Notes under the pieces: model-generated
Databases searched by the model: none
What the model was told of the DNA's origin: nothing
Seen by the model: the letters and a program-made list of their open reading frames with translations, nothing else
Assembly: GCF_012396315.1 (NCBI RefSeq)
Contig: NZ_JAAXPF010000010.1
Span: 1 to 64,000 of the forward strand
Origin: Corynebacterium mucifaciens
Lineage (GTDB): Bacteria; Actinomycetota; Actinomycetes; Mycobacteriales; Mycobacteriaceae
DNA length: 64,000 bases
Reading direction: 5' to 3'
Made by a program: the position numbers and the translations under genes
Shown here: piece after piece, positions 16,283 through 25,587 of the stretch
Position numbering within the stretch: the stretch's first letter is position 1
Layout: the number at the start of each line of letters is the position of its first letter

Positions 16283-16954
16283 CGTCTCCCACATGTACGC
16301 GCCTTCGGGTCGCGCAACCGTGTTTCGCTGCTCCAAAGCAGGGACGTGACAATGCCTCCCCGCCGACTTCAGACTGCGGAGCCGACGCTCACGCCGACCC
16401 CCGCGGAGGCGTCAACCACCTTTACACCGCCACCGCGCACACCTCGATCACTGCGTGGAACTCACCTCGCCCTGACCAGGGCTTTTATGTTTCAGCGAAA
16501 TCAAACGGGGAATAGCGGTGTAGCGGCAGTTACGAAAACTTCCTGACCTGCCGCTTCGGTGCCTCAGGTGAAGTCTGGTTCGACAACATCGTTCCGCATG
16601 TCTCATGAAACCGTTCCGGTTCAGCCTGCGGGGATATCTCACCACATCGTTCAGGTGGACACACCCCTTGCGGGAAGTGCCCCGCCAGCGTGAAAAACCA
16701 TCTCTCGGGACATCGTTCCGCCATGCGTCTGGTAGTGGACTTGAGCGGCAACGGAACACTCGTCGATAGGCAGTAGCCCCTGCCTCTGCATCTCGAGCCG
16801 CCGAACGCGGCGATCCCTACGCTGCTTCCGTATCAGCCCACCTGGAGCTACCCCCACCGCGCCTCGGGGCAATCCTCCCTCCGCTTCAGCTGACCCAGCT
16901 CCGGCGCTACAACGCCCTCAATACCCCACTAATCACCCAACCCCAGCCCACACC

Positions 16955-16997
16955 GAAAAAGAAAAATCTCGAGACACCGTAGGAACGATGTTTCGAG
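16955..16997 (-). terminator. tRNA-Leu downstream terminator, copy B
   Basis: CTCGAGAC (16968-16975) pairs with GTTTCGAG (16990-16997), and a T-rich run follows on the minus strand. It would have been the terminator of the intact tRNA before the 13.9-kb element separated them. Confidence 0.6.
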
Positions 16998-16999
16998 AC

Positions 17000-17005
17000 A
17001 ACAAC
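17000..17005. repeat. left target-site duplication
   Basis: AACAAC, repeated at 30942-30947 on the other side of the element. The uninterrupted site GAGAC-AACAAC-ACAG survives at 14484-14497. Confidence 0.7.
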
Positions 17006-17022
17006 GGGGGTTTCGGAAAACT
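17006..17022. repeat. left terminal inverted repeat of 13.9-kb element
   Basis: GGGGGTTTCGGAAAACT. The right end read on the minus strand is GGGGGTTTCGGAGAACT, 16 of 17 identical. Confidence 0.75.
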
Positions 17023-17141
17023 CCCTGACCACCACCAACGCGGCGCAATCCCAGCCTTAGTTCCACGGCCTTCGGCATTTGGTTCCAACGCGTGTCCGCT
17101 ACCAGGAGATTCGCTCCTCCCCAGATGCCAGTTGTGCGGCC

Positions 17142-18155
17142 TTACTGCTCCTGCTCGTGGAAGATCAATTCGTCCTCCAGCGCGTCGCCGAACTCGGTGA
17201 AAATCTCGGCGTAGGCCGTGACGATGCCGAGGGAAATGATCTGCTCTTCGAAAAGGTCGTCGAGAGCGTTTTCGTCGCCGTCTTTCCAACCAGAGGCAAG
17301 AGTTTCAATCTGATCCCTGTCCAAGAGCTTGCGCTTTCTCACGCGACTGTCGCCTAGCGCACGACCAACGAGAGCCTGCCGTGCCTTTTCTTCCTCGCTG
17401 GCAATGTCAGCGCCGGCCTCCCAGCTCCCATGCACGAAGGTGTTCCTCATGTCGATTGGTTCTTCGAGGTCTTCCGCTATGCCGCGGCAGGTTGCGCAAG
17501 GCGCTTCGTTTGCGAGAGCTTTACGTAGCCCTTTGGCCATCTTCTGTGCTCGGTGCGTGGCTCCCCGCAGCTCTCCTTCACCGAAGTGGTGCTGGCATAG
17601 GTCGGCCATCAGGTTTTCAACTCGGGCCGCGGCGAGTACGAGACAGGCGTAGACGGCGAGGAACTCGTCGTTGAAGCTCTGGAGATACGGCAGGGGTTCC
17701 CGCCGGGCGAAGGGAAGCAATCCTGCGTACTGCTCCGAAAGCTCTCTCGCGCTTTGAAGTACGGCTTCCACGCCTGGCAAGACGGCGACGCTTTCAGAGA
17801 TGCCCTTGTACGCCTGGTCGAGGGTCTTTTGCAGTTCGTCCGAAATGGGCGGCAGCTCGATCTTCGGAGCGTAAGCCGAGAGGTCAATCTTAGGCACCAT
17901 GTCCCTGAACGCGCTGGTGTAGTCGATCCTCGGAATGTTGGCTCGGCTTATGGATTTGAGGAACTCAGCGTCTATTGGGGCGTATGCCTTCCGAGCTGTT
18001 TCGGCGATTTCTGCCATCAGGTTTGGGTAGTGCTTGTGAAGAAGACTGTTGAGCTCGTCATCAGTGAAGTCTGAAATTGGCCGGTCGAGGGGGTCGGTGT
18101 TGTCCTGGTCATCGCTCTCGTGAGCGTCGAAGTCAGGCTGAGAGTCATTGGTCAT
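17142..18155 (-). CDS. HEPN-motif protein of unknown function
   Basis: A 337-aa protein with an acidic N-terminus (about 1-35), an alpha-helical middle, and a C-terminal half containing RNTFVH (237-242), an R-x4-H motif as in HEPN RNases. The preceding helix has LAAARVENLMADLC, compatible with the first HEPN helix. A CATC pair (Cys220/Cys223) stands just before. HEPN proteins often act as RNases in anti-phage and toxin systems; here activity is inferred only from the motif. The ATG at 18155 gives a sensible start; a longer frame would run over the next gene. It lies at the element's left edge. Confidence 0.6.
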   Translation of the reverse strand: MTNDSQPDFDAHESDDQDNTDPLDRPISDFTDDELNSLLHKHYPNLMAEIAETARKAYAPIDAEFLKSISRANIPRIDYTSAFRDMVPKIDLSAYAPKIELPPISDELQKTLDQAYKGISESVAVLPGVEAVLQSARELSEQYAGLLPFARREPLPYLQSFNDEFLAVYACLVLAAARVENLMADLCQHHFGEGELRGATHRAQKMAKGLRKALANEAPCATCRGIAEDLEEPIDMRNTFVHGSWEAGADIASEEEKARQALVGRALGDSRVRKRKLLDRDQIETLASGWKDGDENALDDLFEEQIISLGIVTAYAEIFTEFGDALEDELIFHEQEQ

Positions 18156-18243
18156 GGTCTCAGTGTGCCTTGGGTTGCGGGCGAGCAATCGTGTTTGGGG
18201 GTGAAGGGTTCGCTTGGCTGGGACAGAATCACCGCGCTGACTT

Positions 18244-18819
18244 CTACTCACCAGTCGGCACAAACCACCGTCGCGTCTGGCACACCACGGCCGGCAGGCC
18301 TTCTTTTCGGCAGTTCTCCGCGATCTTCCGGGCAAGCGGGAGTTTGTTCGTGCGGCCGAGAAACTCGGTGCCGCACTCTGTCCAGACCTCGTAGGTCTGC
18401 TTGCCGAAGCGAGGGTCGATCAACTCGCGTGGTGCGTCCTCGTAGACACCAGTGTCGGCAACAAGGGTGTCTTTCTCCATGTGCGTTTCGGCGAGAAGCC
18501 GCGAGCGCTCCCACATCGACAAGTTCCGTGGGTCCGCGTCGGCCTCAAGAGTTAAGAGTCCGGTGGTGCGGTCGCAGTTCTTCACGAGCAGAGTGAGGAA
18601 CTTCTTCGCTTCGGCTACGTCGAACTCGACGTGCTCACCGTCAGGATCGAGCAGGCGAACGGTTTCGGCGTTGCGGCCGAGGAACACGTTCATGTGGGAC
18701 ATTTCGTCGCGGTCGAGGAACAGGTCGAGATGGAGAAGCACTGACTCGGGACGCCGCCGTTTCGGAATCGGTACGGAAAGGAACTCGATGTCTGATTCTT
18801 CAAAGTGGTGGTGGCTCAT
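18244..18819 (-). CDS. hypothetical island protein
   Basis: A 191-aa soluble protein without signal or membrane segments. It starts MSHHHFEESDIEFLSVPIPK, then has an HLDLFLDRDEMSHMNVFLG segment and an LDPDGEHVEFDVAEAKKFL segment. It ends with a basic region (TRRWFVPTGE). No family was recognised. It is transcribed with its neighbours toward the left end of the element, 88 bp before the HEPN gene, and could be part of the defence cargo. Codon use looks normal for the region. Confidence 0.55.
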   Translation of the reverse strand: MSHHHFEESDIEFLSVPIPKRRRPESVLLHLDLFLDRDEMSHMNVFLGRNAETVRLLDPDGEHVEFDVAEAKKFLTLLVKNCDRTTGLLTLEADADPRNLSMWERSRLLAETHMEKDTLVADTGVYEDAPRELIDPRFGKQTYEVWTECGTEFLGRTNKLPLARKIAENCRKEGLPAVVCQTRRWFVPTGE

Positions 18820-18884
18820 ACGCCAGCAGCCTGCCTAGAGCCCTGGGTGGCGAACAACCGCAGGGGTGCAAGGTTCAGTCAAGG

Positions 18885-19160
18885 CTAGGACGTCTCTTTG
18901 AGCAAAGGGTCCGTTTCGGCTTCGATCCGGTCCCACCGCGCGAGGTACACAGCAGCCTTCTCGCCACGGGCTAACCTCTCTCCGGTCTCTCCGAGTGCTG
19001 CGGCCGCAGACCAGTGAACGGAGAGCAGGTTGAAGTTCTCGTCTCGGACTTCGATCCGAGACCCCGTTGCGGGGTACGGGGCGTTTCCACCTGGTGTCAA
19101 TGCGTAGAAGCTGTCTGGTGCTGCCTCGGTGGCCCAAGAGTCGCTGTGGTGTGAGGTCAT
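18885..19160 (-). CDS. small hypothetical island protein
   Basis: A 91-aa soluble protein, beginning MTSHHSDSWATEAAPDSFYAL, with a beta-rich centre (GSRIEVRDENFNLLSVHW) and a helical end rich in Ala/Arg/Glu (GERLARGEKAAVYLARWDRI). No domain was recognised and no strong ribosome site is visible. It lies between the 191-aa gene and the DUF4145 gene, all on the minus strand with 50-65 bp gaps, consistent with a single operon. Confidence 0.5.
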   Translation of the reverse strand: MTSHHSDSWATEAAPDSFYALTPGGNAPYPATGSRIEVRDENFNLLSVHWSAAAALGETGERLARGEKAAVYLARWDRIEAETDPLLKETS

Positions 19161-19211
19161 ACTTTGAGCATGTCGTCGTAGCCACGTTGTCGCTAGATCG
19201 GGGGTACTTGG

Positions 19212-19928
19212 CTAGTAGGAAACGTTGCCTGACGTTCGCGGGACATTGAATTGCCGCTGAGGTTGCTCATCTTCACTGCCGGCTTGAGCGTCGTGCGTGA
19301 ACTGGAAGGACATGGCGAGGAGCTGTTGGGTGAAATCCAGCGCGTTTGTCGCAGTTCTATCGGTTATCGCTTCGATTTCGTGGGTGGCATCGTTGCCCCA
19401 CTCCCGGATACTGTCTGCCCAATCGTTTTTCATGCGACGCGTGAGGTAATCGTTCTCAACCAGGTAATCCACGCAGGCGAGGAAACTCGGAGCCCGGTTG
19501 TTGTCCGCCTTGGGTGCCAATCCGAACTCTACAGCGGTAGCAAACACGATCTTCCTACACATCAGAACAGAGCTGGTGTAGGCGCCCACGGAGTGCGTGA
19601 GCACGGCCTCGCGCCACATCTCGTCTATGTGGTTCGGCAAATTTCGTATCGGCCGGTCGCCAGCAGCAGGAGGGAAAACAGTCCATTCAGACCGGCCGTC
19701 GGACATCGCGATAGACGCTCCGAGGCACTCGGTGCAAACCATCCACCGGAAATGCTTCCTCTCGGTGCTGCCCGTCGGGTAGGACTTAGCGATATTCACC
19801 GTTCGGCCGCGGCCGCAGTTCGGGCATTCAATCGAACCCTTGTTGGCTGTCGAGTCTTCGAAACGAAACACGGTATGCCCGTCATTGGGGTGCAGAAAAA
19901 GTAGGCTGAACTCTTTTCTCCCGAGCAT
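19212..19928 (-). CDS. DUF4145 protein with N-terminal zinc ribbon
   Basis: A 238-aa protein. An N-terminal zinc ribbon is formed by CPNC (35-38) and CTEC (65-68). A DUF4145 region follows (about 100-215): a helix with GAYTSSVLMCRKIVFA, then SIREWGNDATHEIEAI, the family's GN-x-x-x-H motif. DUF4145 is HEPN-related and commonly occurs next to restriction systems, where its role is unclear. AGGAG lies 5 nt before the ATG. It is the first gene of the leftward cargo operon, divergent from the methyltransferase gene with 190 bp between. Confidence 0.8.
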   Translation of the reverse strand: MLGRKEFSLLFLHPNDGHTVFRFEDSTANKGSIECPNCGRGRTVNIAKSYPTGSTERKHFRWMVCTECLGASIAMSDGRSEWTVFPPAAGDRPIRNLPNHIDEMWREAVLTHSVGAYTSSVLMCRKIVFATAVEFGLAPKADNNRAPSFLACVDYLVENDYLTRRMKNDWADSIREWGNDATHEIEAITDRTATNALDFTQQLLAMSFQFTHDAQAGSEDEQPQRQFNVPRTSGNVSY

Positions 19929-20118
19929 GAAACTCCTTTTATCGAGGGGGCGGTCAGGTCAATCGTAACTACCGACAACGACACTCCTCGTTTTCTTTCG
20001 AACACGCCGACGACTAGGGCAGGCTGGTCATCAAACGCTGTTCGCCGCTCGCTTCGAGTCACGGACCGAAATCTCGTTCCGGTTCGTTAACCTTGAAACA
20101 GCATTAGAGAGGACACCC

Positions 20119-22305
20119 ATGTCACGACTGACTGACCTGCTTGCCCAGGCCCGGGCCTATGACCCCCGCATGGCTCAGGAGCTAGAACGCGAGATTCGCC
20201 ACGCCACCAACCAGCGATCCTTCGGCCTTGTCTTTGAGCGCCACCTGCCCGACGGTGTCGAGCTGCCAACCCGGCCTGTTCGCCGCGGCGACATGGTCCA
20301 TATTCTTCCTCCCCGTGGCACAGTGGCACCCACAGACCCAACACTGTGGAAGGTCGTGACGATTGACCGCAAGACCGATGGCGGAGCTACCGCAACGGTC
20401 ATCGAAGCGGAACCCGGACAGGGCAACGAGCCGGAGGTTCGAGACGGGGTTGCAGTAGACGACCTTGTCGTAGTGGCTCAGCACGACGACACGATCTACC
20501 CCGGGCTCGTCCAGACCGGTGAGGTCGTGAACTCGTCTGACCCCCAGGCGCCGTTCCACACGGTCATTAACGCCGAGAACCTCCACGCTTTGAACCTTCT
20601 GACGTACACCCACCGCCACAAGGTGGACTGCATTTACATCGACCCGCCGTACAACACCCGCGACAAGGACTGGAAATACAACAACGACTACGTTGACGGC
20701 GACGACCAGTACAAACACTCCAAGTGGTTGTCGATGATGGAGAAGCGTCTTGAGCTCGCCAAGGAGCTGCTCAACCCCGAGGATTCGGTGCTCATTGTCA
20801 CCATTGACGAAAAAGAGTACCTGCGGTTGGGAATGTTGCTAGAGCAGACGTTCCCGGAGGCCACGATTCAGATGGTGAGCAGCGTAATTAACCCGGGCGG
20901 AGCCTCAAGAGTCGAGCAATTCACTCGTGTGGACGAGTATTTGTTTTTTGTTCAAATAGGTAGTGCGAGGCCCAGAAAGTCTCGAATTGAGACGCTTCCA
21001 ATCCCGGACCCAAACTCCGCTAAAGGTAAGCCGGTCTCCAATCGCTCCCCTATTTGGCGAGGGCTACTGCGGGGAGGGTCAGGGCCACTGCGAACTGATT
21101 CGCCCAGCAAGTTCTACCCGGTCCTCGTTGACTCATCAGATGGACGGATCGTCGGCCCAGGGCCCGTTATCCCACTCGGGCAGTCACGCCATGACTATGA
21201 AGCTCCTCCGGGCCAAGAAGCGGTTTGGCCACTGAAGAAGAATGATGTTGAGGGCAGGTGGGAAGTTAATCGCGACACGTTCAAGTTCAGACAAGAACTC
21301 GGATACATTCGCGCAGGAGAACCGAATAAAACCACTTCACGAAGGACAATCTATTACCTGCGCAACGCCGAAATGGAAAGAATCGAAAACGGCGAACTCA
21401 TCTCCGATGGCATGAACGAGCTCGGCTATCTCGAACTGCGCTATAACGAAGACCTAGAGCGGTCTGCGCCTGGTAAAACGGTGTGGAACATCCGGGCACA
21501 CAACGCCACGGAGTATGGAAGCAACCTGGTTAAGAAGTTCCTTCCAAAGCGGAAATTTCCTTTTCCTAAATCTCTTTATGCAGTCGAAGACACAATCCGC
21601 TTTTACCTGTCCGACAAGCCCAACGCCACGGTCCTCGACTTCTTCTCCGGTTCGGGAACGACCGCTCACGCTGCCATCCGACTGAACAAGCAGGACGGCG
21701 GCCGGCGGCATTCAATCTCGGTGACTAACAACGAGGTGAGTTTCGAAGAGGCTAAGAAACTTACCAAGGACGGCTTCCGTCCCGGCGACCCGGAATGGGA
21801 ACGTCTTGGAATCTGCGACTACGTGACGAAGCCGCGAATCGAGGCTGCGATCACAGGCAAGACCCCGGCCGGCGAGCCGATCAAGGGTGACTACAAGTTC
21901 ACCGACGAGTTCCCAATGGCCGACGGCTTCGAGGCGAACGCAAGGTTTTTTACACTCACCTACGAGCCGCCGACAATGGTGCGCCACGGCCTGGCCTACA
22001 AGCAGATCGCACCGCTGCTGTGGATGCGTGCAGGCCAGTTCGGTCGGGTCATTGAGTCCATTTCTGACCGAGGCTGGGACGTGGCCGAGTCGCACGCAGT
22101 CATCACAAACTTGGCGGCGGTCGAGTCGTTCGCCGACTCGATCCGCGAGACGGGAAGCGTTACGACTGCGTACATCGTCACCGACGATGACCTGGCGTTC
22201 CAGTCAACAGTGAGCCGCCTTGACGACCTCGAAGTTGAGTGCGTGCAGCTTTACAGCACTTACCTCACCAATTTTGCCTTCACCCAGTCCGGAGGTGCGA
22301 TCTAG
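20119..22305 (+). CDS. type III-like DNA methyltransferase (Mod)
   Basis: A 728-aa N6-adenine or N4-cytosine DNA methyltransferase, the modification and recognition subunit of a type III-like system. Order of motifs is beta-class: catalytic DPPYN at 175-179 precedes the SAM-binding VLDFFSGSGTT at 505-515. The stretch between, about 250-500, is the likely target-recognition region and has less conserved character and more AT-rich codons. The C-terminal 120 residues are helical and may bind the Res subunit. GAGAGGA lies before the ATG. The res gene follows after 2 bp. The recognition sequence cannot be read from the protein. Confidence 0.88.
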   Translation: MSRLTDLLAQARAYDPRMAQELEREIRHATNQRSFGLVFERHLPDGVELPTRPVRRGDMVHILPPRGTVAPTDPTLWKVVTIDRKTDGGATATVIEAEPGQGNEPEVRDGVAVDDLVVVAQHDDTIYPGLVQTGEVVNSSDPQAPFHTVINAENLHALNLLTYTHRHKVDCIYIDPPYNTRDKDWKYNNDYVDGDDQYKHSKWLSMMEKRLELAKELLNPEDSVLIVTIDEKEYLRLGMLLEQTFPEATIQMVSSVINPGGASRVEQFTRVDEYLFFVQIGSARPRKSRIETLPIPDPNSAKGKPVSNRSPIWRGLLRGGSGPLRTDSPSKFYPVLVDSSDGRIVGPGPVIPLGQSRHDYEAPPGQEAVWPLKKNDVEGRWEVNRDTFKFRQELGYIRAGEPNKTTSRRTIYYLRNAEMERIENGELISDGMNELGYLELRYNEDLERSAPGKTVWNIRAHNATEYGSNLVKKFLPKRKFPFPKSLYAVEDTIRFYLSDKPNATVLDFFSGSGTTAHAAIRLNKQDGGRRHSISVTNNEVSFEEAKKLTKDGFRPGDPEWERLGICDYVTKPRIEAAITGKTPAGEPIKGDYKFTDEFPMADGFEANARFFTLTYEPPTMVRHGLAYKQIAPLLWMRAGQFGRVIESISDRGWDVAESHAVITNLAAVESFADSIRETGSVTTAYIVTDDDLAFQSTVSRLDDLEVECVQLYSTYLTNFAFTQSGGAI

Positions 22306-22307
22306 CC

Positions 22308-24896
22308 ATGAAGTACACGCTCAAGCCCTACCAAGAAACCGCTTCGCGCGAGATTCTTGAACGCCTAGATGAAGCCAACCAGGTTCGTGCGATTGGCAAG
22401 CAGGCCGCGTTCGCGCTTTCTGCACCCACCGGTGCCGGTAAGACCGTGATCGCCACTGACGTGTTTGAGAAGCTCCTTCTGCCATCAGATGACCGTGTTC
22501 CGGACGAAAAGGCTGTCATTATCTGGTTCTCCGACAACCCGGACTTGAACCGCCAGTCCCGCCACCGTATCGAGGGTGCGTCAAGTAGTTTGCACGGTCG
22601 TACTGTCGAAATCGACAACTCGTTCATTAGGAACGAGTTTGAGCCGGGCAAAATCTACTTCCTCAATACCCAGAAGCTGTCCAAGGGCACAGTGTTGACG
22701 GGTGGACGAAAGAAAAGCGACTCGAACTTTGAGCTGTTCGACAATGCACCCGATTTGACGCAGGTGACAATTTGGGACACGCTTCGAAACACCCTTGAAT
22801 CGCCCGACCACAACGTGTACTTCGTTGTGGACGAGGCACACCGCGGCTCCGGGAAGCAAACCGACCGTGAGACGATCCTCCACCGGCTCATTGCCGGCCA
22901 CACCCCGGACGGCGCTACTGCGCCGGTTCCGCCGATGCCAGTGGTCTTGGGAATCTCCGCCACACCGGGCAAGTTCAAGAAAATGCTCAATGACATGCCT
23001 GGTGCCCGCATGGTGTTAGAGGACGTGGACGTCCCGACCGACGAGGTGCAAGAGTCAGGCCTGCTCAAAGACATTGTCGAGCTCCAGATTCCCGGTGAAG
23101 AAGGTGCAGCGTTCGAGAATGTATTCGTCCGCCAGTCGGCCCGTCTGCTCGCTGAGTCCACGCAGCGCTGGAGCGAGTACCACATTGAGCAAGGAGGAGA
23201 TGACAAGCGAGTCGTACCTCTCATGGTTGTGCAGATGCAGGACTTAGCGACCCCGGAGGACATGTACCGAGTCATCACGGCTTTGCGCGAGGGTTGGCCA
23301 GAGCTGCCACACGATTGCTTTGCCCATGTTTTCGGCGAACATGCTGCGATACAAGCAGGCGACACGGTGATCCCGTACATCGAGCCGCAGCACATCGAAG
23401 ACCGCGAGTGGATTCGCGTTCTGTTCGCCAAGACGGCTATCTCCACCGGCTGGGACTGTCCGCGTGCCGAGGTGATGGTGTCCTACCGCCCAGCCAATGA
23501 CGAGGACTTCATTACCCAGGTCATTGGACGCATGGTGCGCTCTCCGCTGGCGCGTCGAATCCCAGGCGACGACCTTCTCAACTCCGTGCTGTGCCTGCTG
23601 CCGAGGTTCAACCGCGCGGCCGCTGAACGGGTCGTAATGAGCATCAACAAGCCAGGCGAGATTGACCCGCCGCCGATCATCAACCCCGTGGTGAAACCGG
23701 AAACGCTCAAGCCTATCGAGAACGAGGAGCTGTGGGCAGCGTTCACTGCTCTTCCGACAGAGGTTGCCCCGAAACGGTCCGGCAAACCCATTTCACGCCT
23801 CATCAACACCGGCATTGAGCTGGAAGTAGACGGGCTCATGCCGGACGGCGAATCGAGGGCCAAGAAGGAACTCGTTTCGATAGTCAACGCACTGCTCGTT
23901 CGCTACGCCGACGAAGTTGAGACCAAGAAGAAAGACATTCTGAAAGTTGAGACGCAGCGACTGACGTACCGGTACTCGGACCGGGGGCTGAAAGGCGAAG
24001 ACTCCATCGAACTTGTCGCCGACGACCGGGTCATCACCGAATCGTTTGAGTTGGCGACTCCCGTGTTCAGTCGGGCACTCGCCAACCTGTGGGTCAACGA
24101 CTACCTCGTCGCAGGGTTGGACAACGGTGAAGCCGACGAAGACCTCATTATCGAAGCCCACCTAACGCTGGGCGCTCTGGCGAAAGTCGAAGGAGCCAAA
24201 GACTCTCTGTGGCGTGAAGCCGATCAGACGGCGAAGTCCTGGCTTGACCAGCACCGGGCTGACATCTCCGCGCTGCCGGACAGCCGGCAGGCGAAGTACA
24301 CGGTGCTGCGTGAGATGGCCGAGGCACCGAGCACCGTGTTTTTGGAAAAGCCCAGAAACCGCATGGAGTCCCCGGGTGTGTGGAACTCGGAGAAGAAGGA
24401 GCTCGACCCGTACCCCCGCTACGGCAATCGGGCACTCGTCGCGGAAGACGGTTCAGCGCCAGCGAACCTGAATGACTGGGAGGCAAAGGTCGTCGCGACC
24501 GAAATGGCGCGACTTGGTGCGGTTTCCTGGTACCGCAACCCGTCGCGTCCAGGCCGAGACGCGCTTTCTGCGGTCTACTACGACGAGGCCACCGGTCGCT
24601 GGAGGAGTGTACAGCCGGACTTCATCTTCTTCCTCCGCGACCGCGAGGGCACGATGCGAGCGTCCATCGTTGACCCGCACGGTGCCTACCTCGGCGACGC
24701 GCTCGGGAAGCTGCGCGGCCTTGCTCGCTACGCGGAGCAGTACGGAGAGCTCTTTGTCCGCATCGAGTCGGTCTCCGGAGCGGACGCCGAGTCGCTTCGA
24801 GTTCTCGACTTGAAGTCCGAAGCGGTTCGCGCCGCGGTGGCCGAAGCTGCGAGTGCCGAAGCTGTGTACGAGAAATACGGGTACGACTACAAATAG
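22308..24896 (+). CDS. type III-like restriction helicase-nuclease (Res)
   Basis: An 862-aa SF2 ATPase. It has Walker A APTGAGKT (39-46), DEAH (175-178), SATP (about 217-220) and motif VI QVIGRMVRSPLARR after TGWDCPRAEVM. The C-terminus has a PD-(D/E)xK-like nuclease region with QPDF (769-772) and, 16 residues later, DPHG (789-792) in place of the usual ExK-G. It should cut unmodified DNA with the preceding Mod protein. The ATG at 22308 follows the mod stop by 2 bp; GGAGGTG upstream is a good ribosome site. Confidence 0.87.
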   Translation: MKYTLKPYQETASREILERLDEANQVRAIGKQAAFALSAPTGAGKTVIATDVFEKLLLPSDDRVPDEKAVIIWFSDNPDLNRQSRHRIEGASSSLHGRTVEIDNSFIRNEFEPGKIYFLNTQKLSKGTVLTGGRKKSDSNFELFDNAPDLTQVTIWDTLRNTLESPDHNVYFVVDEAHRGSGKQTDRETILHRLIAGHTPDGATAPVPPMPVVLGISATPGKFKKMLNDMPGARMVLEDVDVPTDEVQESGLLKDIVELQIPGEEGAAFENVFVRQSARLLAESTQRWSEYHIEQGGDDKRVVPLMVVQMQDLATPEDMYRVITALREGWPELPHDCFAHVFGEHAAIQAGDTVIPYIEPQHIEDREWIRVLFAKTAISTGWDCPRAEVMVSYRPANDEDFITQVIGRMVRSPLARRIPGDDLLNSVLCLLPRFNRAAAERVVMSINKPGEIDPPPIINPVVKPETLKPIENEELWAAFTALPTEVAPKRSGKPISRLINTGIELEVDGLMPDGESRAKKELVSIVNALLVRYADEVETKKKDILKVETQRLTYRYSDRGLKGEDSIELVADDRVITESFELATPVFSRALANLWVNDYLVAGLDNGEADEDLIIEAHLTLGALAKVEGAKDSLWREADQTAKSWLDQHRADISALPDSRQAKYTVLREMAEAPSTVFLEKPRNRMESPGVWNSEKKELDPYPRYGNRALVAEDGSAPANLNDWEAKVVATEMARLGAVSWYRNPSRPGRDALSAVYYDEATGRWRSVQPDFIFFLRDREGTMRASIVDPHGAYLGDALGKLRGLARYAEQYGELFVRIESVSGADAESLRVLDLKSEAVRAAVAEAASAEAVYEKYGYDYK

Positions 24897-24939
24897 TGGT
24901 CCATCCTTGAACCGTTAAGGTCGCGCAGCCTTCGGATTT

Positions 24940-25299
24940 CTAGTCGATTGGCGCGACCCGAATCCGATTCCCGTCCGGGTCAGCGACTACGAAAGTTGTG
25001 CCAAAAACGTCCTCGTGCGGCTCCTCGACAATACGAACGCCTTTGTCCACCCAGGCGTCGTAAGTCTCCTGCACCTGTTCTGCCCTGACGTTCAGGCAAA
25101 CTTCTGATGTCCGAACCGGTTCGTTTTCCAGAGCCGATGACTCCCCAGTCCACAGGGCTAGAGCAACGCCTTCCGCTAACCCGAAAGTGACGTAACGCGG
25201 TGTTTCAAACGTCGTTTCAATGTCAAGTAAGTCCCTGTAGAAGTCAACCGACTTCTGTATGTCGCTGACGTAGACGATGAAAACCAATTCACGGTTCAT
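24940..25299 (-). CDS. VOC (glyoxalase/bleomycin-resistance) family protein
   Basis: A 119-aa protein with the two beta-alpha-beta-beta-beta units of the vicinal-oxygen-chelate fold: FIVYVSDIQKSVDFYRDLL at the start and TTFVVADPDGNRIRVAP at the end. The usual N-terminal metal-binding His/Gln is not obvious, so it may be a ligand-binding rather than catalytic member. GGAGGAAG precedes the ATG. It is convergent with the res gene inside the element; its link to the other cargo is unclear. Confidence 0.8.
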   Translation of the reverse strand: MNRELVFIVYVSDIQKSVDFYRDLLDIETTFETPRYVTFGLAEGVALALWTGESSALENEPVRTSEVCLNVRAEQVQETYDAWVDKGVRIVEEPHEDVFGTTFVVADPDGNRIRVAPID

Positions 25300-25587
25300 T
25301 TTCTTCCTCCAGATTCAAGATTGCTCTGGCCACGTTACCTGGGTCGTCGGTGGACCCAAAGGAATCCAAGTATCGGAACCAATACAGGTCGTGAACGGTC
25401 AATCAGTTTCATTGACGCCGGGCTGAGCACACTAGCGCCCAATGAAGGCTCAGCAACGGCAGACCGAATTATTCCGGCAAAGTACTCTATGACGACTTGT
25501 CGTCTATGTACGGTCTACCAAAATGCCCTACAGGTTTCTGAATGGTTTTGTCTCCGCCCGCGACACCGTAGGGGTATGCAAGTTGAA
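25300..25587. other. intergenic, no feature seen
   Basis: About 290 bp between the VOC gene and the first of two XRE-like genes. A long plus-strand frame that starts here and runs to 26355 is judged spurious, because it is antisense to both regulator genes. Confidence 0.4.

Larger units (their letters stand above)
16283..17005. other. non-coding stretch containing flank copy B
   Basis: No gene is supported. It contains a TIR-like sequence near 16531-16548 (TACGAAAACTTCCTGACC, compare 17012-17030), followed by flank copy B with its terminator. Confidence 0.5.
16558..17005. repeat. flank copy B, diverged duplicate of the tRNA-Leu downstream flank
   Basis: It aligns in order with 14155-14493 (see flank copy A), with many substitutions and about 100 bp of extra sequence. 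It ends CGAGACAACAAC, exactly where copy A continues into the tRNA. It was probably brought in as the right end of the older insertion, from a related but not identical genome. Confidence 0.65.
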
